Source: Candidatus Competibacteraceae bacterium
GTDB lineage: Bacteria; Pseudomonadota; Gammaproteobacteria; Competibacterales; Competibacteraceae
Reading direction: 5' to 3'
Assembly: GCA_016699715.1 (NCBI GenBank)
Contig: CP065007.1
Coordinates: 2,480,001 to 2,544,000 of the forward strand
Length of the DNA stretch: 64,000 nucleotides
Position numbers and translations under genes: made by a program. Shown here piece by piece: positions 8,594 through 16,911 of this stretch. The number at the start of each line of letters is the position of its first letter. The stretch's first letter is position 1. The notes beneath the pieces were generated by a model. It was not told the origin of the DNA and searched no databases. It saw only the letters and a program-made list of their open reading frames with translations.

Positions 8594-9219
8594 GTGAGAA
8601 TGGCACCTTCGCTGGCATTCAGGCCCTCAATCTCGTACCGATGGTGGTCGAGCAAACCGCGCGCGGCGAACGGGCCTACGATATTTATTCCCGTTTGTTG
8701 AAGGAACGGGTGGTGTTCCTGGTGGGGGCGGTCGAGGATTACGCCGCCAATCTGGTGGTCGCGCAACTGTTGTTTCTCGAAGCCGATAATCCGGATAAGG
8801 ACATTCATCTCTACATCAATTCGCCGGGTGGTTCGGTCAGCGCCGGCTTGGCGATTTACGATACCATGCAGTTCGTCAAACCGAGCGTCAGTACCATGTG
8901 CGTGGGCCAGGCAGCCAGCATGGGCGCGTTGCTGTTGGCCGGCGGTGCGCCAGGCAAGCGTTTTTGCTTACCGCACTCACGCGTTATGATCCATCAGCCG
9001 CTGGGCGGTTTTCAGGGGCAGGCCAGCGATTTTGACATCCATGCCCGGGAAATTTTGCTGGTTCGAGACCGGCTCAACCGGATTCTGGCCAAACATACTG
9101 GTCAGCCCATTGAAAAGATCGCTGTCGATACCGATCGCGATAACTTCATGGGCGGCGCCGAGGCGGTGGAGTATGGTCTGATCGACGCGGTGCTGAACCA
9201 GCGTGTCCCGTTAAGCTGA
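8590..9219 (+). CDS. clpP: ATP-dependent Clp protease proteolytic subunit
   Basis: Serine protease subunit of 209 residues that assembles into a 14-mer with ClpX or ClpA. The catalytic Ser110 is in GQAASMGALLL and His135 in MIHQPLGG; the Asp expected near residue 184 falls in the VDTDRDNF segment. The N-terminal NLVPMVVEQTARGERAYDIYSRLL segment is typical, and the length matches E. coli ClpP (207). Confidence 0.97.
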   Translation: MSENGTFAGIQALNLVPMVVEQTARGERAYDIYSRLLKERVVFLVGAVEDYAANLVVAQLLFLEADNPDKDIHLYINSPGGSVSAGLAIYDTMQFVKPSVSTMCVGQAASMGALLLAGGAPGKRFCLPHSRVMIHQPLGGFQGQASDFDIHAREILLVRDRLNRILAKHTGQPIEKIAVDTDRDNFMGGAEAVEYGLIDAVLNQRVPLS

Positions 9220-9352
9220 CGCAATTCGCGCGTGATTTCCGGCGTCGAGCCGACGTCTTAACTTCGAGCCGCGATACCCGCGGTCCCTATTGTGCGGTGA
9301 GTCACGGCACCCTATACGGATCCAACGATCGCGCGATGACGAGGAAGGCATT

Positions 9353-10639
9353 ATGAGCAGAGATCGAAGTGACAGGAGCGACGACGACAAGCTGTTGTAT
9401 TGTTCCTTTTGTGGCAAAAGTCAGCATGAGGTGCGCAAACTGATCGCGGGACCGAATGTGTTCATCTGCGACGAATGCGTTGAGTTGTGCAACGACATTA
9501 TCCGTGAGGAGATGGAAGAGACGGCGCCCGCTGCTTCCAGCAAATTGCCTAAGCCACATGACATCAACCAAGTCCTTGATGAGTACGTCATCGGCCAGGA
9601 GCGCGCCAAAAGGGTTCTTGCCGTCGCCGTCTACAACCATTACAAACGGCTGGAGCTACAGCGCGCCGTCCGCGCCAAAAATGCTGAAGTAGAAGTTACC
9701 AAGAGCAACATTTTGCTGATTGGACCCACCGGCTCGGGTAAAACGCTGCTGGCCGAAACCCTGGCCCGGTTTCTGAACGTGCCGTTTACCATTGCCGATG
9801 CGACGACTCTGACCGAAGCGGGCTATGTCGGCGAAGATGTGGAAAACATCATTCAAAAACTGCTGCAAAAGTGCGACTACGATGTCGAGAAAGCCCAGAC
9901 TGGCATCGTTTATATCGACGAGATCGACAAAATTTCGCGTAAGTCCGATAATCCCTCGATTACCCGTGACGTGTCGGGCGAAGGCGTGCAGCAAGCCTTG
10001 CTCAAGCTGATTGAGGGTACCATGGCTTCGGTGCCGCCGCAGGGCGGGCGCAAGCATCCCCAGCAGGAATTTCTGCAGGTGGATACCACCAACATCCTGT
10101 TTATCTGCGGCGGCGCCTTCGCCGGGCTGGACAAGGTCATTCGCAGCCGCTCCGACAAGGGAGGAATCGGGTTTTCGGCGGACGTCAAAAGCAAGGATGG
10201 TGGTAAGAACGTCGGCGAGGTGCTGATGGAGGTGGAACCGGAAGACTTGATCAAGTACGGTCTGATTCCAGAGTTCGTCGGCCGGCTGCCGGTGGTCGCC
10301 ACATTGACCGAACTGGATGAAAACGCGCTGGTGCGGATTCTGACCGAGCCTAGGAATGCCGTCGCCAAACAATTCAACAAATTGTTCGAGATGGAAGGCA
10401 GCGAGCTGGAATTCCGAGAGGAAGCCTTGCGAGCGGTCGCCCGTAAAGCCATGGAGCGCAAGACTGGCGCTCGCGGCCTGCGCACTATTCTGGAGCATAT
10501 CTTGCTTGACACCATGTATGACTTGCCGAGCATGCAGAATGTCAGCAAAGTGGTGATCGACGACTCCGTGGTCGAAGGTCACGCCAAACCGTATTTCATC
10601 TACGAGAACATCGAGCGGCGCGCGGCCGCGCACGATTGA
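9353..10639 (+). CDS. clpX: ATP-dependent Clp protease ATP-binding subunit ClpX
   Basis: AAA+ unfoldase of 428 residues that feeds substrates to ClpP. The N-terminal zinc-binding domain uses Cys17, Cys20, Cys39 and Cys42; Walker A is GPTGSGKT, Walker B is VYIDEIDKI, and the IGF-type ClpP-binding loop region reads KGGIGFSADV. The ATG at 9353 has a GAGGAA ribosome-binding site; a longer in-frame reading from 9290 lacks family similarity. The 133-base gap from clpP leaves room for its own promoter. Confidence 0.97.
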   Translation: MSRDRSDRSDDDKLLYCSFCGKSQHEVRKLIAGPNVFICDECVELCNDIIREEMEETAPAASSKLPKPHDINQVLDEYVIGQERAKRVLAVAVYNHYKRLELQRAVRAKNAEVEVTKSNILLIGPTGSGKTLLAETLARFLNVPFTIADATTLTEAGYVGEDVENIIQKLLQKCDYDVEKAQTGIVYIDEIDKISRKSDNPSITRDVSGEGVQQALLKLIEGTMASVPPQGGRKHPQQEFLQVDTTNILFICGGAFAGLDKVIRSRSDKGGIGFSADVKSKDGGKNVGEVLMEVEPEDLIKYGLIPEFVGRLPVVATLTELDENALVRILTEPRNAVAKQFNKLFEMEGSELEFREEALRAVARKAMERKTGARGLRTILEHILLDTMYDLPSMQNVSKVVIDDSVVEGHAKPYFIYENIERRAAAHD

Positions 10640-10810
10640 TCCACCCTGCTCCATTCTTGCCCGGCGTTCGCCGTCGGGCCGATCCACTCGGCCAGCTGTG
10701 CGCGACTTGGCGCGGTTGGGTGCAATTCCGCTGTTAGACAACAACCTCGCTGCGTCCGATCCGCTGGATCGCCCCGCCAATTTGCCCGGCTCAACCGCGG
10801 AGGGTCTGCC

Positions 10811-13252
10811 ATGAAGCAGAACGAAACCAAGCTCGATAGTTTGCCCGATCATGCGCCGATGCCGGTATTGCCGCTGCGCGATGTGGTGGTTTATCCCCAC
10901 ATGGTGATCCCGTTGTTTGTGGGCCGGGAAAAATCCATCCATGCGCTCGACCTGGCCATGCAGGGCAACAAGCGTATTGTCCTGGTGGCGCAAAAGAGTG
11001 CCGAGATGGACGACCCGCAAAGCGACGATATCTACGCGATCGGGACGCTATCGAACGTCTTGCAACTGCTGCGACTGCCGGATGGTACGGTCAAGGTCCT
11101 GGTGGAAGGCAGTCAGCGGGTGGATATTCACCGCTTTACCGAAACCCAGGCCTGTTTCATCGCCGAGGTATCGTTGCTGGAGTCCGTGCTGGACGAGAAC
11201 GAGTCACAGGAAATCCAGGCGCTGGCGCGCTCGCTGCTCAGTACCTTTGATCAGTATGTCAAACTCAATAAAAAAATCCCTGGCGAGGTGCTGACTTCCG
11301 TATCCGGCATCGACGATCCCAGCCGTTTGGCCGACACCATCGCCGCGCACATGGCGCTCAAGTTGGATGAAAAGCAGAAGGTGCTGGAAATACAGAACCT
11401 GCGCGAACGACTTGAGCATCTACTGGGTCTGGTGGAGGGCGAGATCGACATCCTCCAGGTCGAGAAGCGCATCCGTGGCCGCGTCAAGCAGCAGATGGAA
11501 AAAAGCCAGCGCGAGTATTATCTGAACGAGCAGATGAAAGCGATTCAGAAGGAGCTCGGCGAGCTGGAAGACGCACCCAACGAAATTGAGGAACTGGTGC
11601 AACGCATCGAAAAGGCCGGGATGCCCAAGGACGCCAAGGCCAAGGTGCAGGCGGAGCTGAACAAGCTGAAAATGATGTCGCCGATGTCGGCCGAAGCCAC
11701 GGTGGTGCGCAACTATATTGACTGGCTGGTCAGCGTGCCTTGGAAAAAACGCACCAAGATTCACCATAATCTGAACTTGGCCGAGGGCATTCTGGAAGCT
11801 GACCACTACGGTTTGGAGAAGGTCAAGGAACGCATCCTGGAATATCTGGCCGTGCAGCAACGCGCGCGCAAGCTCAAGGGACCGATTCTGTGTTTGGTCG
11901 GGCCGCCGGGCGTGGGCAAGACTTCGCTGGGGCGCTCCATCGCCCGCGCCACCAATCGCAAGTTTGTGCGGATGTCGCTCGGCGGGGTGCGCGACGAGGC
12001 GGAAATCCGCGGCCACCGTCGCACCTACATCGGCTCGATGCCGGGCAAGATCGTCCAGAATCTGGCTAAGGTGGGTGTGCGCAACCCATTATTTTTGTTC
12101 GATGAGATCGATAAGATGTCGATGGACTTCCGTGGCGACCCCTCGTCGGCGCTGCTGGAGGTGTTGGACCCCGAGCAGAACAACACCTTTAACGACCATT
12201 ATCTGGAAGTGGATTTCGATCTGTCGGACGTGATGTTCGTGGCGACCGCCAACTCGCTCAACATCCCGCCGCCGCTGCTAGACCGCATGGAAGTGATTCG
12301 GATCCCCGGCTACACCGAGGACGAGAAGCTCAATATCGCGGCCCGCTATCTGGTGGCCAAACAGGTTGCCAACAACGGTTTGCGCAAGGAAGAACTGGAA
12401 GTCACCGAGGCCGCTCTCCTCGATATCATTCGGTTTTATACTCGTGAGGCCGGCGTGCGCAATCTGGAGCGGGAGGTCGCCAAAATCTGTCGCAAGGTGG
12501 TCAAGGAAATTACCCTGAAACCGGCCGATGGCAAGATCGTGGTTATGCCCGACATGCTGGACAAGTATTTGGGCGTACGCCGATTCCGCTACGGTTTGGC
12601 CGAGGAGCGGGATCAGGTCGGTCAGGTGACCGGATTGGCCTGGACCGAGGTTGGAGGTGAACTGCTCAGTATCGAGGCGGTTCTGGTGCCGGGTAAGGGC
12701 AAGTTGATTCATACCGGACAATTGGGCGAGGTGATGCGGGAGTCCATTCAGGCGGCGGTGACCGTGGTCCGCAGCCGTGCGGAGGAACTGGGCGTCGATC
12801 CGGAGTTCCATCAGAAATACGATCTGCATATTCATGTACCGGAGGGAGCGACACCCAAGGATGGTCCCAGCGCTGGGATCGGCATGTGCACGGCGCTGGT
12901 GTCGGCGTTGACCCGGATTCCCGTGTGTTCCAGCGTGGCCATGACCGGCGAGATCACCCTGCGTGGCGAGATTTTGCCGATCGGTGGACTCAAGGAAAAA
13001 CTGCTGGCGGCGCACCGGGGCAGTATCGCAACGGTGCTGATTCCAGAAGATAACCGGAAGGATTTGGTGGAGATCCCGGAAAACATTTTGGCCAAGCTCG
13101 ATATACGGCCAGTCCGCTGGATCGAGCAGGTGCTGGAAATCGCTCTGCGGTCTTTACCCGTCACTCAATCCCAGGATGGAGTAGAGGAGGAGACGGCGAC
13201 GGCGGCGACAGCCAAGGCTGGCAATGCCTTGGAAAACGTGCGTGCCCACTGA
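10811..13252 (+). CDS. lon: ATP-dependent protease Lon (La)
   Basis: Homo-oligomeric AAA+ protease of 813 residues. It contains the N-terminal substrate-recognition domain (about 15-210), a coiled-coil segment, Walker A GPPGVGKTSLG, Walker B FLFDEIDKM, and the protease domain with the Ser687-Lys730 dyad in PKDGPSAG and GGLKEKLL. The C-terminal tail after about residue 785 is Ala/Thr-rich and variable. It is 171 bases downstream of clpX; no convincing heat-shock promoter was recognised in that gap. Confidence 0.97.
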   Translation: MKQNETKLDSLPDHAPMPVLPLRDVVVYPHMVIPLFVGREKSIHALDLAMQGNKRIVLVAQKSAEMDDPQSDDIYAIGTLSNVLQLLRLPDGTVKVLVEGSQRVDIHRFTETQACFIAEVSLLESVLDENESQEIQALARSLLSTFDQYVKLNKKIPGEVLTSVSGIDDPSRLADTIAAHMALKLDEKQKVLEIQNLRERLEHLLGLVEGEIDILQVEKRIRGRVKQQMEKSQREYYLNEQMKAIQKELGELEDAPNEIEELVQRIEKAGMPKDAKAKVQAELNKLKMMSPMSAEATVVRNYIDWLVSVPWKKRTKIHHNLNLAEGILEADHYGLEKVKERILEYLAVQQRARKLKGPILCLVGPPGVGKTSLGRSIARATNRKFVRMSLGGVRDEAEIRGHRRTYIGSMPGKIVQNLAKVGVRNPLFLFDEIDKMSMDFRGDPSSALLEVLDPEQNNTFNDHYLEVDFDLSDVMFVATANSLNIPPPLLDRMEVIRIPGYTEDEKLNIAARYLVAKQVANNGLRKEELEVTEAALLDIIRFYTREAGVRNLEREVAKICRKVVKEITLKPADGKIVVMPDMLDKYLGVRRFRYGLAEERDQVGQVTGLAWTEVGGELLSIEAVLVPGKGKLIHTGQLGEVMRESIQAAVTVVRSRAEELGVDPEFHQKYDLHIHVPEGATPKDGPSAGIGMCTALVSALTRIPVCSSVAMTGEITLRGEILPIGGLKEKLLAAHRGSIATVLIPEDNRKDLVEIPENILAKLDIRPVRWIEQVLEIALRSLPVTQSQDGVEEETATAATAKAGNALENVRAH

Positions 13253-13266
13253 AATCGCCGGGCCAA

Positions 13267-13296
13267 TTGACAGTGCTTCGAACGCCCTGTTATAAA
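13267..13296 (+). promoter_or_regulatory. sigma70-like promoter of hupB
   Basis: A perfect -35 TTGACA (13267-13272) is followed by a -10 region TTATAAA (13290-13296), spacing 17 or 18 bases. The predicted start lies about 90 bases before the hupB ATG. Confidence 0.7.
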
Positions 13297-13394
13297 AGTA
13301 AAATTGCCATTATACGCTTGATGCGGCTAGCGTGAGCCCTGCTCCGATACCGTACAGGTCAAAAACGCACAAGACTGCACAGGAAGGGGGATCC

Positions 13395-13667
13395 ATGAAT
13401 AAGACTGAACTGATTGAAACCATCACCCAAGCGACCGATCTCTCCAAAGTGGCGGCTGGCAAGGCGGTTGACGCCATGTTGGCGGCCATTGGTAAATCCC
13501 TGCAAGGTGGAGACACCGTGGTATTGACGGGCTTCGGCACATTCTCGGTGCGGGAACGTCCGGCCCGAACCGGGCACAATCCAAAAACCGGCGCGGCGAT
13601 GGAAATCAAGGCCAGTAAGTCTCCAGTTTTCAAGGCTGGTAAAACCCTCAGGGACGCGATAAAATAA
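13395..13667 (+). CDS. hupB: DNA-binding protein HU, beta type
   Basis: Nucleoid-associated histone-like protein of 90 residues. It has the HU fold signature GFGTFSVRERPARTGHNPKTG (approximate residues 46-66), including the DNA-intercalating arm, and ends KAGKTLRDAIK. The ATG at 13395 follows an AGGAAGGGGG ribosome-binding site. Position after lon matches hupB in other gammaproteobacteria. It has its own promoter (13267-13296). Confidence 0.96.
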   Translation: MNKTELIETITQATDLSKVAAGKAVDAMLAAIGKSLQGGDTVVLTGFGTFSVRERPARTGHNPKTGAAMEIKASKSPVFKAGKTLRDAIK

Positions 13668-13682
13668 AAGGCCTTTTTCCGA

Positions 13683-13758
13683 GGGTGCTTAGCTCAGTTG
13701 GGAGAGCATCGCCCTTACAAGGCGAGGGGCGGGGGTTCAAGTCCCTCAGCACCCACCA
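13683..13758 (+). tRNA. tRNA-Val (anticodon TAC)
   Basis: A 76-base cloverleaf, GGGTGCT acceptor pairing with AGCACCC, encoded CCA. The anticodon loop CTTACAA gives TAC at 13716-13718. It begins 16 bases after the hupB stop and may be read from the hupB promoter. Confidence 0.95.
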
Positions 13759-13770
13759 GTTTTGGATGCC

Positions 13771-13847
13771 GGAGCGGTAGTTCAGATGGTTAGAATACCG
13801 GCCTGTCACGCCGGGGGTCGCGGGTTCGAGCCCCGTCCGCTCCGCCA
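13771..13847 (+). tRNA. tRNA-Asp (anticodon GTC), copy 1
   Basis: A 77-base cloverleaf, GGAGCGG acceptor pairing with CCGCTCC, encoded CCA. The anticodon loop CTGTCAC gives GTC at 13805-13807. Identical to copy 2. Confidence 0.95.
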
Positions 13848-13892
13848 GATTTTACTGTATTCTCGTTGTATCTTGTCCGATTGGTCCCATTT

Positions 13893-13969
13893 GGAGCGGT
13901 AGTTCAGATGGTTAGAATACCGGCCTGTCACGCCGGGGGTCGCGGGTTCGAGCCCCGTCCGCTCCGCCA
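13893..13969 (+). tRNA. tRNA-Asp (anticodon GTC), copy 2
   Basis: Same 77-base sequence as copy 1, separated from it by 45 bases. Anticodon GTC at 13927-13929. Last tRNA of the Val-Asp-Asp group and followed at once by a terminator. Confidence 0.95.
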
Positions 13970-13978
13970 AATGTCCAG

Positions 13979-14003
13979 GGGTGTCGTTCAGACACCCTTT
14001 TTT
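13979..14003 (+). terminator. Rho-independent terminator of the Val-Asp-Asp tRNA group
   Basis: Perfect 7-base stem GGGTGTC (13979-13985) and GACACCC (13991-13997), loop GTTCA, then six T (13998-14003). Located 9 bases after the second tRNA-Asp. Confidence 0.85.
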
Positions 14004-14071
14004 CATGGGCGCTCGCCGCGCGCCGCCTCCATTGCGTTCCGAGCGATCCGATCTAAAACCGGGTAACCGCC

Positions 14072-15994
14072 ATGCTGCTACAGAAAATCCGCGACCATGC
14101 CCAGGGCTGGTTCGCCTACACCATCATCGGGTTGCTGACCGTTCCATTCGCCTTATGGGGCGTCAATCAATATTTCGAATCCGGTGGACCCGCGGATGCC
14201 GCCGTGGTGAGTGGCAGCAAAATCTCTCTGCAGGAATTTCAGCGGGCCTACCAGCAGCAACGCCAGCGTATGCAGGCCGCGTTGGGCGGTAACGCCGATC
14301 CGGCCCTGCTGGAAGGACCGCGCATCAAACAGCAGGTGCTGGGGCAGTTGATCGACGAACGGGTGTTGAACCAGTTGGCCCACGACCAGGGGCTTCGCAT
14401 CGGTGACCAGCAGTTGCATGATGCATTGGTCGCGTTGCCGGTATTCGAGCAAAGCGGTGGGTTCAACAAGGATCTGTACGAGCGGTTGTTGCGCAATCAG
14501 GGGTATACCCCGGCGGCGTTCGAGGAAGGGATGCGGCAATCGCTGGCAACCGCCCAACTGCGTGACGGCGTCGTGGCGTCGGCCTTGGTCACTCCAGCCG
14601 AATTGACACAAGTGATCGCCTTGCTCAAACAGCAGCGCGACCTGCAATACACGGTGCTGTCGCTGGAAAAATACCTTGCCGAGGCCAGTGTGGACGATGC
14701 GGCCATCCAGGATTATTTCGAGAAGAACAAGGACCGTTTCGTCACTCCCCAGCAGCTGCAATTGCAGTTCATCGAACTGAAACTGGCGCAAATCGCCGAG
14801 GGTATCGAGATCGGCGAGGAGGAGTTGCGGACGAGCTACCAGGAGCAGATTGCCAAATATGCTCGGCCCGAGGAGCGCGTGGCTTCGCATGTTCTGGTCA
14901 AGTTGCCGCCGAACGCCGCCGAGGCCGAGGTGGAAAAGGCCCGTGCCAGAGCGGGGCGGATTGCCGACAACATGCATTCCGGCGCCAAGAGTTTTGATCA
15001 GGTTTTGCAGGAGGTGCAAGCCGATCAATCCGGCGAGTTGGAGGGTGGTGAGTTGGGTGCGATCACGCAAGGCATGTTTGCCAGCCCCGCGTTCGAGAAC
15101 GCCTTGTACGCCATGAAGAAGCCTGGCGAAATCAGCGATCCGGTGCAAATGCCGTCAGGGTTCCACATCATCCGCCTGGACAGCATCACCGCGGCGCAAG
15201 TCAAGCCGTTCGAGGAGGTGCGCGAGGATGTAGCCAAGGAGTTGCGCCATCAACAGGCCGAGAACCGTTTTTACGAAATCAGTCAAACGCTGACCAATCT
15301 GAGCTACGAACATCCCGACAGTTTGGAGCCGACGGCCAAGGCATTGGGTATGCCGGTACGAGAGAGCAACTGGTTCAGCCGCCAGGGTGGGGAAGGGATC
15401 GCCGCCAACCCCAAGGTGGTCGACAGTGCGTTTGGCGATGATGTGCTCAAGCGTGGCCTGAACAGCGAACCGCTCGAACTGGAGCCGGGGCATGTGGTGG
15501 TGCTTCGGGTGAAAGAGCACAAGGACGCCACCCCACGTTCGCTGGAGGAATCGCGCGAGGACATCGCCAAGCTACTGCGCCAGCAGAAAGCCCGCGAAGC
15601 CCTCGCCAAGAGTGTCGAGGCGCTGAAGGCGCGCGCCGCCAAGGGCGAGCACTTGCAAGCGCTAGCGGCGGAATTTGGCGGAGAGTACAAAAATGTCGGG
15701 CTGGTGGGTCGCGATGCCGCGTCGGTGGACAGTACGATACTGGCCGCCGCGTTCCGCCTGCCGCAACCGCAAGCCGGCCAGGTGGCGCTGGGTTCGACGG
15801 TGCTGGCCAGCGGCGATCAGGCCGTGTTCGAAGTCGCGCGGGTAGTGCCCGGCCAGCCGGATGCGCTGACGGAAGACGAGCGCAAGGCGCTGGGGCAACA
15901 ATTGGGTCAGCAAACCGGATCAGGGCAGTTCACGCAATTGCTGGATAGCCTACGGGCCAAGACCAAGGTCGTGGTTTATTCCGAGCGGTTGTGA
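14072..15994 (+). CDS. ppiD: Periplasmic folding chaperone PpiD (SurA N-terminal and rotamase domains)
   Basis: Inner-membrane-anchored periplasmic chaperone of 640 residues. One N-terminal membrane segment (about residues 12-32, FAYTIIGLLTVPFALWGV) is followed by a SurA_N-type domain (about 40-190), a parvulin-like PPIC domain (about 265-370, starting ERVASHVLVKL and ending GFHIIRLDSI) and a C-terminal second unit. Position after hupB and length (E. coli 623) match PpiD. It is separated from hupB by three tRNAs and a terminator. Confidence 0.9.
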   Translation: MLLQKIRDHAQGWFAYTIIGLLTVPFALWGVNQYFESGGPADAAVVSGSKISLQEFQRAYQQQRQRMQAALGGNADPALLEGPRIKQQVLGQLIDERVLNQLAHDQGLRIGDQQLHDALVALPVFEQSGGFNKDLYERLLRNQGYTPAAFEEGMRQSLATAQLRDGVVASALVTPAELTQVIALLKQQRDLQYTVLSLEKYLAEASVDDAAIQDYFEKNKDRFVTPQQLQLQFIELKLAQIAEGIEIGEEELRTSYQEQIAKYARPEERVASHVLVKLPPNAAEAEVEKARARAGRIADNMHSGAKSFDQVLQEVQADQSGELEGGELGAITQGMFASPAFENALYAMKKPGEISDPVQMPSGFHIIRLDSITAAQVKPFEEVREDVAKELRHQQAENRFYEISQTLTNLSYEHPDSLEPTAKALGMPVRESNWFSRQGGEGIAANPKVVDSAFGDDVLKRGLNSEPLELEPGHVVVLRVKEHKDATPRSLEESREDIAKLLRQQKAREALAKSVEALKARAAKGEHLQALAAEFGGEYKNVGLVGRDAASVDSTILAAAFRLPQPQAGQVALGSTVLASGDQAVFEVARVVPGQPDALTEDERKALGQQLGQQTGSGQFTQLLDSLRAKTKVVVYSERL

Positions 15995-16056
15995 GCGCAT
16001 CGGCGCTCGAAGGCGTGCCCGGTCACCCGTTGAGGTCAGCGTGGCCCGTGGCTCGC

Positions 16057-16842
16057 TTATTCTAGGGCTCCCAGCGCGACGGTGTTGAAGCCGCCGTCCA
16101 CGTACACGATCTCACCGGTGATGCCCGAGGCCAGATCGGAACAGAGGAAGGCCGCCACGTTGCCGACTTCCTCGATGGTGACGCACTTGCGCAAGGGCGC
16201 AACATGCTCGAAGGTATCCAGCATCTTGCGGAAATTTTTGATGCCGGACGCCGCCAGGGTGCGGATCGGTCCGGCGGAAACGGCGTTGACCCGAATCCCT
16301 TCCGGTCCCAGCGTCTGGGCCAGATAGCGAACGCTGGCGTCCAGACTGGCCTTGGCCAGGCCCATGACGTTGTAGTTGGGCACCGCCCGCGCTCCGCCCA
16401 GATAGGTCATGGCGATCAACGCGCCATTCCGTCCCTGCATCAACGGCCGGGCGGCCTTGGCCAGCGCCGCGAAGCTGTAGGCGCTGATGTCATGGGCAAT
16501 GCGGAAATTTTCGCGGCTGATTCCCTGCAGAAAGTCGCCTTCCAGCGCCTCGCGCGGGGCGTATGCCAAGGAATGCACGATGATGTCCAGTCCGTCCCAG
16601 TGCTGCTGGAGCGCCTCGAACAGGCCGTCGATGTCGGCATCGCGTTCCACCTCGCAGGGAAAGGTGAGGGTACTGCCCAGCTCGGCGGCCATCTTCTCGA
16701 CCCGAGGCTGCAACTTGTCGTTCTGATAGCTAAAAGCCAATTCGGCGCCTTCCCGGCGCATGGCTTGGGCGATGCCCCAGGCGATGGAACGGTTGCTGGC
16801 GACACCCATGATCAGGGCACGTTTGCCGGCGAGAAAGCCCAT
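16057..16842 (-). CDS. fabI: Enoyl-[acyl-carrier-protein] reductase (NADH)
   Basis: Short-chain dehydrogenase of 261 residues for the last reductive step of fatty-acid elongation. It has the FabI-type cofactor loop GVASNRSIAWGIA, the AYAPR block, and the catalytic Tyr/Lys in YLGGARAVPNYNVMGLAKAS, matching the FabI Y-x6-Y/K arrangement. The end VDGGFNTVALG is typical. The gene converges on ppiD and is divergent from yejA. Triclosan and isoniazid-type inhibitors target this family (known, not tested here). Confidence 0.95.
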   Translation of the reverse strand: MGFLAGKRALIMGVASNRSIAWGIAQAMRREGAELAFSYQNDKLQPRVEKMAAELGSTLTFPCEVERDADIDGLFEALQQHWDGLDIIVHSLAYAPREALEGDFLQGISRENFRIAHDISAYSFAALAKAARPLMQGRNGALIAMTYLGGARAVPNYNVMGLAKASLDASVRYLAQTLGPEGIRVNAVSAGPIRTLAASGIKNFRKMLDTFEHVAPLRKCVTIEEVGNVAAFLCSDLASGITGEIVYVDGGFNTVALGALE

Positions 16843-16911
16843 GGAGAACTCCTGTGGTGTTTTGGTATCGTTTAAATCGTGGTCAGATTAACGAACTGTA
16901 AAGGATAATGC

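Noticed and set aside
10640..10810. Heat-shock promoter before lon
   Set aside because: No CTTGAA and CCCCAT pair with suitable spacing was found in the gap.
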